33,808 bases of DNA from Caulobacter sp. (GTDB lineage Bacteria; Pseudomonadota; Alphaproteobacteria; Caulobacterales; Caulobacteraceae). Within the stretch, counting starts at the first letter, position 1; the number at the start of each line of letters is the position of its first letter. The DNA is taken from NCBI GenBank assembly GCA_030680355.1, contig JAUXVF010000015.1:1-33808 (forward strand), read 5' to 3'. The notes under the pieces are model-generated. The model did no database searches. It saw only the letters and a program-made list of their open reading frames with translations, and had not been told where the DNA came from. Positions 7,404 to 17,281 of the stretch are shown here, in pieces. The translations under genes and the position numbers were made by a program.

Positions 7404-7895
7404 TTAGTTGTCGTCGGTGTCGTCCTGGCCGGGGATGGCGTCGTCGTCATCGTCGTCGAAATCGTCCGAATCGTCGTCGTCCTCGAGGAAGGGAACGCCG
7501 TCGGCGTCATCATCATCGGAGTCGTCGTCGTCTTCGCTGAATTTGTCGCCAATGCCGGGCGCCTTGGCCTTGGGCTTGGTCGCGCCAGTGTCGACGTCAT
7601 CGTCTCCCGCAACCGGCTCGGCCGCGGACTCGTCGTCAATTTCCGGAGTCTGGTCAGCCTCATCCTCAAAGCCGTCGCTGTCAGCGTCGGGCTCGGCGAC
7701 CTTCTTTTCTTTTTCCTCGTCGGCCTCGTAGTCCGGCGCGGTCGAGCGGGCGCGAACCCGGCGATTGCGGACAGCTTCTTCGGGATCGAACGTCTCACCG
7801 CATTTTGGACAAGCGGCCGGGCGGCGATTCAGATCGTAGAACTTGGACTGACAATTGGGGCAAATCTGTTTTGCGCCCAGTTCAGGATTGGCCAA
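7404..7895 (-). CDS. TIGR02300 family protein (FYDLN acid domain)
   Basis: A 163-residue protein with an N-terminal zinc-ribbon-like part, C12-x2-C15 and C29-x2-C32, flanking the eponymous FYDLN (residues 19-23), and a long C-terminal tail made largely of aspartate with some serine and glutamate (runs such as [13 protein letters not shown] and DDFDDDDDD). The family is largely confined to alphaproteobacteria and has no established function. I chose the TTG at 7895 because AGAGGA lies seven bases upstream and the product then starts [15 protein letters not shown]; the ATG at 7970 would add 25 low-complexity residues. It is divergent from aroA, with 116 bases between the two starts. The stop codon lies in an imperfect inverted repeat. 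Confidence 0.85.
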   Translation of the reverse strand: MANPELGAKQICPNCQSKFYDLNRRPAACPKCGETFDPEEAVRNRRVRARSTAPDYEADEEKEKKVAEPDADSDGFEDEADQTPEIDDESAAEPVAGDDDVDTGATKPKAKAPGIGDKFSEDDDDSDDDDADGVPFLEDDDDSDDFDDDDDDAIPGQDDTDDN

Positions 7896-8011
7896 TGGGC
7901 GATCCTCTGAAGGTCTTGGTGCGGAAGCGGCGGCTCCCTTGCCACGGGGCGGGGGCGCTGTCAAAAGCAATCCCCGTCCCTCCCCGACCCTTTCAGGAGC
8001 TTGCGTCCGGC

Positions 8012-9331
8012 ATGATCGACGCCGTGCTTTCGGCCAGCCCCGGCGCCGCCCTCCGCGGGAGCGTCCGCGTTCCCGGTGACAAGTCGATTTCCCACCGGGC
8101 GTTGATCCTCGGCGCGATGGCCATGGGCCGCACCACGGTCGAGGGTCTGCTCGAGGGCGAGGACGTTCTGGCCACTGCCCGCGCCATGGAGGCTTTCGGC
8201 GCTGCCGTGACCCGCGAGGGGGTCGGCAAGTGGACCATCGAGGGCCGCGGCGCGTTCGTCGAGCCCACCGACATCATTGACTGCGGCAACGCCGGCACCG
8301 GCGTTCGGCTGATCATGGGCGCGATGGCGGGCTACCCGATCACGGCGACCTTCACCGGCGACGCCTCGCTGCGCAAACGGCCGATGGGCCGCGTCCTCGA
8401 GCCGCTGGGCAAGATGGGCGCGACTTGGCTGTCCCGCGAGGGCGGCCGGCTGCCGTTGACGCTGAAGGGCGGCGAGCTGGGCCATCTCGACTACACCCTG
8501 CCCATGGCCTCGGCCCAGGTGAAGTCGGCGGTGCTGCTGGCCGGGCTTCATGCCAAGGGCGGCGTCACCGTCACCGAGCCCGAGCCGACCCGGGATCATA
8601 CCGAGCGCATGCTGACGGCCTTTGGCGCGGCCCTGACGGTCACCGACCACAACGACCGACGGGTCATCACCCTCGGCGCGGGCGGACAGCTGACGGGCAG
8701 CCCTGTCACGGTGCCCGGCGACCCCTCGTCGGCGGCCTTCCCGATCGTCGCCGCCCTGATCACTCCGGGATCGGAAGTCACGGTCGAAGGGGTGATGCTC
8801 AACGCCCTGCGCACGGGCCTGTTCGACACCCTGCGCGAGATGGGCGCCGACCTGACCATCACCAACCGCCGGGACGCCAGCGGCGAAGAGCTGGGCGACA
8901 TCACCGCTCGCCACTCCACCCTCAAGGGCGTCGTCGTGCCGCCGGGCCGCGCGCCCAGCATGATCGACGAGTATCCGATCCTGGCCGTGGCGGCCGCCTT
9001 CGCGACCGGCGACACCGTCATGCGCGGGGTTGGTGAAATGCGGGTCAAGGAAAGCGACCGCATCGCGCTGATGGCCCGCGGCCTCGAGGCCTGCGGCGTT
9101 GATGTCGAGGAGGAGCCGGAAGGCTTCATCGTCCACGGGACCGGCCAGCCGCCGCGCGGCGGCGCCCTGGTCGAGACCGCCGGCGACCATCGCATCGCCA
9201 TGAGCCATCTGATCCTCGGCCTGGCCGCGCGGGAGGCGGTGCGGGTGGATGAGCCGGGCATGATCGCCACCAGTTTCCCCGGCTTCGCCGACATGATGCG
9301 CGGGCTCGGCGCCCACATCGGCGAGGCCTGA
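8012..9331 (+). CDS. aroA: 3-phosphoshikimate 1-carboxyvinyltransferase (EPSP synthase)
   Basis: A 439-residue EPSP synthase joining shikimate 3-phosphate and phosphoenolpyruvate in the shikimate pathway. Motifs seen are [10 protein letters not shown] (21-30), the PEP-loop NAGTGVRL (93-100), [20 protein letters not shown], the catalytic MIDEYPILA and RVKESDR. The pattern [16 protein letters not shown] and RDHTE resembles the class II enzymes exemplified by the Agrobacterium CP4 enzyme, but the residue matching Ala100 of CP4 is Gly95 here. AGGAG (7995-7999) is 12 bases from the ATG, rather far, but no better in-frame start exists. cmk begins three bases after the stop, so the two are an operon. 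Confidence 0.96.
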   Translation: MIDAVLSASPGAALRGSVRVPGDKSISHRALILGAMAMGRTTVEGLLEGEDVLATARAMEAFGAAVTREGVGKWTIEGRGAFVEPTDIIDCGNAGTGVRLIMGAMAGYPITATFTGDASLRKRPMGRVLEPLGKMGATWLSREGGRLPLTLKGGELGHLDYTLPMASAQVKSAVLLAGLHAKGGVTVTEPEPTRDHTERMLTAFGAALTVTDHNDRRVITLGAGGQLTGSPVTVPGDPSSAAFPIVAALITPGSEVTVEGVMLNALRTGLFDTLREMGADLTITNRRDASGEELGDITARHSTLKGVVVPPGRAPSMIDEYPILAVAAAFATGDTVMRGVGEMRVKESDRIALMARGLEACGVDVEEEPEGFIVHGTGQPPRGGALVETAGDHRIAMSHLILGLAAREAVRVDEPGMIATSFPGFADMMRGLGAHIGEA

Positions 9332-9334
9332 TCG

Positions 9335-9985
9335 ATGGGCTTTGTCATCGCCGTCGACGGCCCCGCCGCCTCGGGCAAGGGCACCATCGCCGTCAAGCTC
9401 GGCCAGCTGTACGGCCTGCCGGTGCTCGACTCCGGCCTGCTCTACCGCGCGGTCGGGGTGAAGGTGCTGGCCGAGGGCGGCGACCTGGCCGACGCGGCGG
9501 CGGCCACGGCCGCGGCGAGGTCCCTGGAATCGGCCGAGCTCGAGAGCCCGACCGTCAGAACCCGGGGCGCCGGAGAGGCCGCCAGCCGGGTGGCCGTCCA
9601 TACCCCCGTGCGCGAGGCGCTGCGCGACTATCAGCGCGCCTTCGCGGCCCAGGAGCCCGGCGCGGTCATCGACGGACGCGACATCGGCACGGTCATCGCC
9701 CCGGACGCGCCCGCCAAGCTCTACATCACCGCAACGCCCCAGGCCCGGGCGGACCGCCGCTGGAAACAGCTGATCGGCCAGGGCGAGGCGGTGAGTTTCG
9801 AGGAAATTCTCGCCGATATCCGCACGCGCGACGCCCGCGACGAAGCCCGCGCCGATTCGCCGATGGTCGCCGCGCCAGACGCCGTCTTGCTCGACACGAC
9901 CGAAATGACTATAGACGCGGCCTTCGATGCGGCCCGCCGTATCGTCGAGGCGGCGCGCAGCCGGTGGGAAACCGCCAAAGGCTAA
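9335..9985 (+). CDS. cmk: Cytidylate kinase
   Basis: A 216-residue (d)CMP kinase that phosphorylates CMP and dCMP to the diphosphates. The P-loop is GPAASGKGT (residues 9-17), followed by LDSGLLYRAV, where the substrate-binding tyrosine sits, and later by VIDGRDIGTVIAPDA and the lid RADRRWKQL. The C-terminal DRDARDE-like segment reads RTRDARDEARADSPM, typical of bacterial Cmk. It follows aroA by three bases and precedes rpsA, the same cmk-rpsA order as in E. coli. Confidence 0.96.
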   Translation: MGFVIAVDGPAASGKGTIAVKLGQLYGLPVLDSGLLYRAVGVKVLAEGGDLADAAAATAAARSLESAELESPTVRTRGAGEAASRVAVHTPVREALRDYQRAFAAQEPGAVIDGRDIGTVIAPDAPAKLYITATPQARADRRWKQLIGQGEAVSFEEILADIRTRDARDEARADSPMVAAPDAVLLDTTEMTIDAAFDAARRIVEAARSRWETAKG

Positions 9986-10112
9986 TCCAACGCGCCTGAC
10001 ACTCGGACGGCCGCGGGCGCTCACTATCCGTCAGAAACCCAGGAACGCCCGGACTCCGTTGGTCTCGCGCCACAACCGCGTCGTTCCGCAACCTTTAGAG
10101 ACTGTTCAACAT

Positions 10113-11825
10113 ATGGCCGACGATCTCAGCCTCAACCCCAGCCGCGACGACTTCGCCGCCCTCCTCGACGCCTCCATGGGCGGCGCTGGTGACTTTGCCG
10201 AAGGCACCGTCATCAACGGTATCGTCGTCGGTATCGAGAAAGACTTCGCCATCGTCGACGTGGGCCTCAAGACCGAGGGCCGCATCCTGATCAAGGAATT
10301 CGGCGTCGACGACGAAGGCAAACCGATCCTGAAGGTCGGCGACACCGTCGAAGTTTTCCTCGAGCGTCTCGAGAACGCCCTGGGCGAGGCTGTCCTCAGC
10401 CGCGAAAAAGCCAAGCGCGAAGAAGCCTGGACCCGTCTGGAAGTCGTGTTCGCCAAGGAAGAGCCGGTCATGGGCTCGATCGTTGGTCGCGTGAAGGGCG
10501 GCTTCACCGTCGACCTCGGCGGCGCCAGCGCCTTCCTGCCCGGTTCGCAGGTCGACATCCGTCCGGTCCGCGACGTCGGCCCGCTGATGGGCAAGGAACA
10601 GCCCTTCGCCATCCTCAAGATGGACCGTCCGCGCGGCAACATCGTCGTTTCGCGTCGCGCCATCCTGGAAGAAGCCCGCGCCGAACAGCGCACCGAGCTG
10701 GTCAGCCAGCTGCAGGAAGGCGAAGTCCGCGAAGGCGTGGTCAAGAACATCACCGACTACGGCGCGTTCGTGGACCTGGGCGGTATCGACGGCCTGCTGC
10801 ACGTCACCGACATGAGCTGGAAGCGCGTCTCGCACCCCTCGCAGGTGCTGGCGGTCGGCGACACGGTCAAGGTTCAGATCATCAAGATCAACCCGGACAC
10901 CCAGCGCATCAGCCTCGGCATGAAGCAACTGCAGTCCGACCCCTGGGACGGCGTCGAAGCCAAATACCCGGTCGGCGCCAAATACACCGGCCGCATCACC
11001 AACATCACCGACTACGGCGCGTTTGTTGAGCTGGAAGCCGGCGTTGAAGGCCTGGTGCACGTCTCGGAAATGTCCTGGACCAAGAAGAACGTCCACCCGG
11101 GCAAGATCGTCTCCACCTCTCAGGAAGTGGACGTCATCGTGCTCGACGTCGACAGCTCCAAGCGTCGCGTCTCCCTGGGCCTCAAGCAGGCCCTGGCCAA
11201 CCCCTGGGACGCCTTCCTGGCGACCCATCCGATCGGCTCGACCGTCGAGGGCGAAGTCAAGAACGCCACCGAGTTCGGCCTGTTCGTCGGCCTGGACGGC
11301 GACATCGACGGCATGGTCCACCTGTCCGACCTGGACTGGAACGCCACCGGCGAAGAAGCCATGGCCAAGTTCAAGAAGGGCGACATGATCAAGGCCAAGG
11401 TGCTGGACGTCGATGTCGAGAAGGAACGCATCAGCCTCGGCGTCAAGCAGCTGGCCGGCGACCCCATGGTCGGCGACAGCTTCCGCAAGGGTCAGACCGT
11501 CACCGTCACGGTGGTGGAAATCACCACGGGCGGGATCGAAGTGAAATTCGGTGATGACGAAGCGCCGATGACCGCCTTCATCCGCAAGTCGGACCTGTCG
11601 CGCGACCGTCAGGAGCAGCGCCCCGAGCGTTACGCCGTCGGCGACCGCGTCGACGCCCAGGTGACCAACATCGACAAGGCCGCCCGTCGCGTGTCGGTGT
11701 CGATCAAGGCTCTGGAAATGGCCGACGAGAAGGAAGCCATCGAGCAGTTCGGGTCCTCGGACTCGGGCGCTTCGCTCGGCGACATCCTGGGCGCGGCCCT
11801 GCGCGAGAAGGCCTCGAAGGACTAA
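10113..11825 (+). CDS. rpsA: 30S ribosomal protein S1
   Basis: A 570-residue protein with six S1 RNA-binding repeats, which helps unfold and place mRNA on the 30S subunit. Repeats begin near residues 28, 115, 205, 290, 375 and 460; the best conserved are [34 protein letters not shown] and [18 protein letters not shown]. The ATG at 10113 gives the family-like start [19 protein letters not shown]. There is no clear Shine-Dalgarno sequence before it, as in other rpsA genes whose translation depends on leader structure. Its codons are strongly biased, as expected for a highly expressed gene. A strong terminator follows. Confidence 0.97.
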   Translation: MADDLSLNPSRDDFAALLDASMGGAGDFAEGTVINGIVVGIEKDFAIVDVGLKTEGRILIKEFGVDDEGKPILKVGDTVEVFLERLENALGEAVLSREKAKREEAWTRLEVVFAKEEPVMGSIVGRVKGGFTVDLGGASAFLPGSQVDIRPVRDVGPLMGKEQPFAILKMDRPRGNIVVSRRAILEEARAEQRTELVSQLQEGEVREGVVKNITDYGAFVDLGGIDGLLHVTDMSWKRVSHPSQVLAVGDTVKVQIIKINPDTQRISLGMKQLQSDPWDGVEAKYPVGAKYTGRITNITDYGAFVELEAGVEGLVHVSEMSWTKKNVHPGKIVSTSQEVDVIVLDVDSSKRRVSLGLKQALANPWDAFLATHPIGSTVEGEVKNATEFGLFVGLDGDIDGMVHLSDLDWNATGEEAMAKFKKGDMIKAKVLDVDVEKERISLGVKQLAGDPMVGDSFRKGQTVTVTVVEITTGGIEVKFGDDEAPMTAFIRKSDLSRDRQEQRPERYAVGDRVDAQVTNIDKAARRVSVSIKALEMADEKEAIEQFGSSDSGASLGDILGAALREKASKD

Positions 11826-11847
11826 CCTTCGACGCTGACTGGCGGTT

Positions 11848-12687
11848 CTACAAGGCGGCGGCCGGGGTTTCCCCGGCCGCCGCTTTTGCATGGGCGGCCA
11901 GGCTCCTTGATCCCAGCGCGCCCGGAACGATCTCGAGACTGGCCCAGCGGGCGCCCGCCGCGCGAACGGCGGTCAGGCCGGTCACCGACCGGACCGCGTG
12001 GGCGAGCACGGTGGGACCGATTTTCTGCAGGGCCAGGACCGCGCGCAGCATGGCGCCCTCATCCTCGTCCCGACCCAGATCATTGGCCTCGACCGCCGCG
12101 CCGACGAAGCCGCAGTCGGTCAGGGCCTTGATGGCCTTTCGATCGGTCGTGACCCGCGCCAGAACGCCACGAAAAATCGGCTGGAGCTGACCGGTCACTT
12201 CGCGCAACACGCTCTGGGGCGTGCCCGGCTCGATATCGGTGACCTCGCAGAAGGCGATATTGCGCGCCTGCAACTGACCGGCCGCCGCCAGCCGAAGCAG
12301 GCGCCGGCGTGTTCGCGAATTGCGCAGGGATGACCAGGACAGGGGCAGGATCAGCAGGGGGGGGCGATCCCCCGCGGCGGCCACGGGGAAGGCGGCGAAA
12401 GCCCGGTCAACGACCGCCAGGTCGATCCGCTCGAGGTCCACGGTGTTGAGCCCCTTTGTTTGCATGGGGGTTCGACTGCCGTCGGGCTGTTGTTCCTTGA
12501 GGCCGAAACTCGCCGCCCCGCCTCGCATCACGCCCTCGTTCAGGGCCAGAAGCGGGCGAATAACGCCGTCGACGTGCAACATGCGGCCGGAGGCTCCGGC
12601 CAGGCTGGCCCCGAAACCGGGCCCTCTAAGCCGTTCAAGGGCGGCGTTGCGCGCCTCCGCCTTGATCCTGCTCTCGACTGTACTCAC
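11848..12687 (-). CDS. Conserved-looking hypothetical protein with faint EAL-like pattern
   Basis: A 279-residue protein if it starts at the GTG at 12687; an ATG at 12807 would add 40 residues and run across the ihfB promoter region, so I prefer the shorter form. I do not recognise it with confidence. The segment VDLERIDLAVVDRAFAAF, then PPLLILPLSWSSLRNS, then ARNIAFCEVTD, and later KALTDCGFVGAAVEA follow the order of hydrophobic strands in EAL-type barrels, but no EAL signature or metal-binding residues are present. If related, it would be a non-catalytic sensor or scaffold. There is no signal peptide or membrane segment. It interrupts the rpsA-ihfB pair, and its 3' end overlaps the rpsA terminator. 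Confidence 0.7.
   Translation of the reverse strand: MSTVESRIKAEARNAALERLRGPGFGASLAGASGRMLHVDGVIRPLLALNEGVMRGGAASFGLKEQQPDGSRTPMQTKGLNTVDLERIDLAVVDRAFAAFPVAAAGDRPPLLILPLSWSSLRNSRTRRRLLRLAAAGQLQARNIAFCEVTDIEPGTPQSVLREVTGQLQPIFRGVLARVTTDRKAIKALTDCGFVGAAVEANDLGRDEDEGAMLRAVLALQKIGPTVLAHAVRSVTGLTAVRAAGARWASLEIVPGALGSRSLAAHAKAAAGETPAAAL
11855..11887 (+). terminator. Intrinsic terminator of rpsA
   Basis: GCGGCGGCCGGGG (11855-11867) and CCCCGGCCGCCGC (11871-11883) form a perfect 13-base GC-rich stem with loop TTT, followed by TTTT (11884-11887). It lies 30 bases after the rpsA stop and wholly inside the last codons of the convergent gene at 11848-12687. Confidence 0.9.
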
Positions 12688-12837
12688 TCGAACTCTCGTA
12701 ATATCCCGCTTGGGGCGGCCCGAAATGAGCCTCTCACATGTGCGTTGCCCGCTGCTTAATGCGACTTCGACCGACAACCCCTTGAAGACTCGGGAATGAT
12801 TGGGCAAAGGTCGGGCCGCCGCCGACTGGGGAGCGCA

Positions 12838-13119
12838 ATGATCAAATCAGAGCTGATCGCCAGGCTCGCCGCCGAGAACCCGCATCTGACCCAACGCGAC
12901 ATCGAACGCGTGGTCGGCGTGATTCTGGAAAAGATGACCCTGGCGCTGGAAGAAGGCGGCCGCGTCGAGTTGCGCGGCTTTGGAGCCTTCTCCGTCCGAT
13001 CCCGTCCGGCGCGCGCCGGGCGCAACCCTCGCACCGGCGAACCGGTGTCGGTAAAGGGAAAGCATGTGCCGTTCTTCAAGAGCGGCAAGGAACTGCGCGA
13101 ACGGCTCAACGCCGACTAG
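12838..13119 (+). CDS. ihfB: Integration host factor subunit beta
   Basis: A 93-residue HU/IHF-family DNA-bending protein. The N-terminal helices ([20 protein letters not shown]) and the arm with [20 protein letters not shown] carry the features of IHF-beta, including the intercalating proline region. The start at 12838 is supported by GGGGAG (12828-12833) and by the family length; the reading frame extends further upstream without likeness to the family. IHF bends DNA at sigma-54 promoters, phage attachment sites and replication origins. The rpsA-ihfB association of other proteobacteria is kept, with one inverted gene in between. Confidence 0.93.
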   Translation: MIKSELIARLAAENPHLTQRDIERVVGVILEKMTLALEEGGRVELRGFGAFSVRSRPARAGRNPRTGEPVSVKGKHVPFFKSGKELRERLNAD

Positions 13120-13182
13120 CGCGCTTGACGCAGGTGGCCAATCCTCGAAGGCTCGGCGCCTGGCAGGAAAAGGAATGCCTCA

Positions 13183-13650
13183 ATGAGCATGACCAAGGAG
13201 TTTCGCGACTTCATCGCCCGCGGCAATGTCGTCGATCTGGCTGTCGGCGTCGTGATTGGAGGCGCCTTTGGCGCAATCGTCAAAAGCCTGGTCGACGAGA
13301 TCATCATGCCGCCGATCGGCCTTTTGCTGGGCAACGTCGACTTCTCGAAGCTGGAATGGGTGCTTCGTCCCGAAAACCCCCTGACCGACGCCGTCGAGAA
13401 GGTCGCCATCGGTTATGGCGGCTTCATCAACACCATCATCCAGTTCCTGATCGTGGCCATGGCCATCTTCTTCATGGTCAAGGCGATCAATTCCGCCCGC
13501 CGCGAAGCCGAGGCCGAGCCCGAGGCGCCCGCCGCGCCGCCGGCCGATGAGGTCCTGCTGACCGAGATCCGCGACCTGCTGAAGGCCGGCGCCAAACCCG
13601 CCCCGGCGGCTGCGGCGGCCCGCAAGCCGGCCGCGCCCAAGAAGGCCTGA
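13183..13650 (+). CDS. mscL: Large-conductance mechanosensitive channel MscL
   Basis: A 155-residue channel that opens under membrane tension to release solutes on osmotic downshock. The N-terminal amphipathic helix ([20 protein letters not shown]), TM1 (about 17-45, with [20 protein letters not shown] and the MPPIG turn), a periplasmic loop, and TM2 (about 78-100, [20 protein letters not shown]) are clear. The cytoplasmic helix contains [10 protein letters not shown]. The C-terminus ends in a low-complexity Ala-Pro-Lys tail longer than in E. coli. Its TGA overlaps the trpF start codon (TGATG), coupling the channel gene to the tryptophan genes. Confidence 0.96.
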   Translation: MSMTKEFRDFIARGNVVDLAVGVVIGGAFGAIVKSLVDEIIMPPIGLLLGNVDFSKLEWVLRPENPLTDAVEKVAIGYGGFINTIIQFLIVAMAIFFMVKAINSARREAEAEPEAPAAPPADEVLLTEIRDLLKAGAKPAPAAAAARKPAAPKKA

Positions 13651-14288
13651 TGGCGGGAACCAAGATCTGCGGTCTGTCGACGCCGGAGACGGTCGCGGCC
13701 GCCCTTGAGGGTGGCGCGACCTTCATCGGATTCAACTTCTTCAGCAAAAGCCCGCGGGTCGTGACGCCGGAGACCGCCGCCCGGCTGGCCCTGCCCGCGC
13801 GGGGCAGGACGTCGATCGTGGCCGTGACGGTGGATCCGGACGACGATCTGCTGGACAGGCTGACGGCGACGCTCAATCCCGACCTGATCCAGCTTCACGG
13901 CAAGGAGACCCCCGCCCGGGCGCGCGACATCGCCGCCCGGACCGGCCGCGGGGTGATCAAGGCGATGCCTGTGTCCGTCGCCGCCGATCTGGACGGCGCC
14001 GGCGCCTATGAGGCGGTGGTCGAGCATCTGATGTTTGACGCCAGGCCGCCGGCGGAGTCCGAGCTTCCCGGCGGAACCGGCGCATCGTTCGACTGGACGA
14101 TGCTCGCCGGACGCCGGTTCGCCCGACCCTACCTGCTCGCCGGCGGCCTCGATCCCTGGAACGTCGCCGAGGCGATGAAGCAGTCCGGGGCGCCTTTGGT
14201 GGACGTTTCCTCTGGCGTGGAGCGCGGGCCGGGGATAAAGGACGCGGGCCTGATTTCGGCCTTCCTGGAGGCGGTCCGCCGCGCCTGA
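13650..14288 (+). CDS. trpF: Phosphoribosylanthranilate isomerase
   Basis: A 212-residue TIM-barrel isomerase for the third step from anthranilate in tryptophan synthesis. The start [12 protein letters not shown] holds the catalytic cysteine (KICGL), and the later segments [34 protein letters not shown] (catalytic aspartate) and [14 protein letters not shown] are characteristic. The ATG overlaps the mscL stop by one base. trpB follows after 13 bases; trpF-trpB-trpA is the standard alphaproteobacterial order. Confidence 0.96.
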   Translation: MAGTKICGLSTPETVAAALEGGATFIGFNFFSKSPRVVTPETAARLALPARGRTSIVAVTVDPDDDLLDRLTATLNPDLIQLHGKETPARARDIAARTGRGVIKAMPVSVAADLDGAGAYEAVVEHLMFDARPPAESELPGGTGASFDWTMLAGRRFARPYLLAGGLDPWNVAEAMKQSGAPLVDVSSGVERGPGIKDAGLISAFLEAVRRA

Positions 14289-14301
14289 GATTACTGACGC
14301 A

Positions 14302-15518
<1,217 letters not shown>

Positions 15519-15522
<4 letters not shown>

Positions 15523-16352
15523 CCGCCAGTCGTATCGAGAAGCGCTTCGCGGCCCTGGCCGCGGACGATCGCGCGGCCTTCGTCGCCTACATCATGGCCG
15601 GCGACCCCGGTCTTGAGGCCTCGTTCGAGATCCTGTCGGGGCTGCCCGCCGCCGGCGCCGACATCATCGAGCTGGGCATGCCCTTCTCCGATCCGATGGC
15701 TGAAGGTCCGACCATTCAGCTCGCCTCGCAGCGCTCGCTGGCGGCCGGCACGAAGATGGCCGACGTTCTGGGCCTGGTTCGCCGGTTTCGTGAAGCCGAC
15801 GACGCCACGCCGATCGTGCTGATGGGCTACCTCAACCCGGTTTTGCACCGTGGGTTCGAGCGGTTCGCTGGCGAAGCGGCGCAGGCCGGCGTCGACGGCA
15901 TGATCATCGTCGACTGCCCGCCCGAAGAGGCCGATCCGCTGTCGGACGCGCTGGAGGGAGTGGGTATTTCCCTGATCCGCCTGGCCGCCCCGACCACCGA
16001 CGACGCCCGGCTGCCGGCCGTCGTCCGTCGCACCTCCGGCTTCGTCTATTATGTTTCGGTCGCCGGCGTGACCGGCGTCAAGGAAGCGGACGCCTCCGCC
16101 GTGGCCGGGCCTGTGCAACGATTGCGCGCCGCCTCGGGCCTCCCCGTCGCGGTCGGATTTGGCATTCGCACGCCGCAGCGGGCCGCCGAGGTCGCCAGGG
16201 TGGCGGACGCGGTCGTGGTCGGCTCGGCCCTGGTCGATGAAATCGCGGGCGCCCTGGCGGCCGGTTCGAACGAAAACGTGACTGAAAGAGTGCTTTCCAT
16301 GGCGGCCCAGCTGTCTAAGGCTGTGCACTTGGCGCGAGTCAGGAACGCTTGA
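15519..16352 (+). CDS. trpA: Tryptophan synthase alpha chain
   Basis: A 277-residue TIM barrel that cleaves indole-3-glycerol phosphate to indole and glyceraldehyde 3-phosphate. The catalytic glutamate is E51 in [13 protein letters not shown]. The position of the second catalytic acid of the Salmonella enzyme, Asp60 in ADGP, is a glutamate here (E62 in MAEGP). Substrate phosphate contacts are in [14 protein letters not shown] and [13 protein letters not shown]. It starts with TTG, overlapping the trpB stop by four bases. accD follows closely. Confidence 0.96.
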
Positions 16353-16356
16353 AGCG

Positions 16357-17274
16357 ATGGCGATGGCCGACCCGAAGAATGAAAAACCTGCCCGAGCCGC
16401 CCGTGATCGACAGGGCTGGCTGACCCGCATCGCGCCGGGCGTACGCGGCGCGTTCGTGAAGCGCGAGACGCCGGAGAACCTGTGGGTCAAATGCCCCGAT
16501 ACCGGGGAGATGATCTACCGCCCCGATCTCGAGGCCGCCTGGTGGGTGACGCCGTCCGGCCGCCACATGCGGATCGGGCCCGAGCTGCGCTTCCGGTTCA
16601 CTTTCGACGACGGCGTGTTCGAGGCCATCGCCACGCCCGCCGTTCCCGAGGACCCGCTGCGCTTCTCGGACGGCAAACCCTACAAGGACCGGCTCGTCGC
16701 GGCCCGCAAGGCCACCGGTGAAATGGACGCCATGGCCATCGGCGCCGGCAAGATCGGCGGCGCGCCGGTCGTGGTGCTGGTCCAGGACTTCGCCTTCATG
16801 GGCGGATCCCTGGGCATGGCCGCGGGCGAAGCCTTCATCGCCGCCGCCCGTGCCGCCATTGAGCGGGACGCGCCCCTGGTCGTCTGCACCGCCGCCGGCG
16901 GCGCCCGGATGCAGGAGGGCACCCTGTCCTTGATGCAGATGGCCCGCACCACCCTGGCCATCCAGGAACTCAAGCGCGCGCGCCTCCCCTATGTGGTGGT
17001 CCTTACCGACCCGACCACCGGCGGCGTCACCGCCAGCTACGCCATGCTGGGCGACATCCACCTGGCCGAGCCGGGGGCTCTGATCGGGTTCGCCGGCCCC
17101 CGCGTCATCGAACAGACCATCCGCGAGACCCTGCCGCCCGGCTTCCAGCGCGCCGAGTATCTGGTGGAAAAGGGCATGGTCGATCGCGTCGTGCCGCGTC
17201 ATGAACTGCCGGCCGTCCTGGGCTCGGTGCTCAAGACCCTGATGCTGGGACGGGCGCGCTCAACCGCCGCCTGA
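16357..17274 (+). CDS. accD: Acetyl-CoA carboxylase carboxyltransferase subunit beta
   Basis: A 305-residue beta subunit that with AccA moves carboxyl from carboxybiotin to acetyl-CoA, making malonyl-CoA for fatty acid synthesis. The crotonase-type core is clear (DFAFMGGSLGMAAGEAF, TAAGGARMQEGTLSLMQMA, DPTTGGVTASYAMLGD, IGFAGPRVIEQTIRE). The N-terminal zinc ribbon is degenerate: of the four cysteine positions only C46 remains (KCPDTGEM), the others being T49, T65 and G68, while the flanking RHMRIGPELR is kept. As I recall, this loss is shared by other alphaproteobacterial AccD proteins. It sits between trpA and folC in a probable operon. Confidence 0.96.
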   Translation: MAMADPKNEKPARAARDRQGWLTRIAPGVRGAFVKRETPENLWVKCPDTGEMIYRPDLEAAWWVTPSGRHMRIGPELRFRFTFDDGVFEAIATPAVPEDPLRFSDGKPYKDRLVAARKATGEMDAMAIGAGKIGGAPVVVLVQDFAFMGGSLGMAAGEAFIAAARAAIERDAPLVVCTAAGGARMQEGTLSLMQMARTTLAIQELKRARLPYVVVLTDPTTGGVTASYAMLGDIHLAEPGALIGFAGPRVIEQTIRETLPPGFQRAEYLVEKGMVDRVVPRHELPAVLGSVLKTLMLGRARSTAA

Positions 17275-17281
17275 CGCTCCC

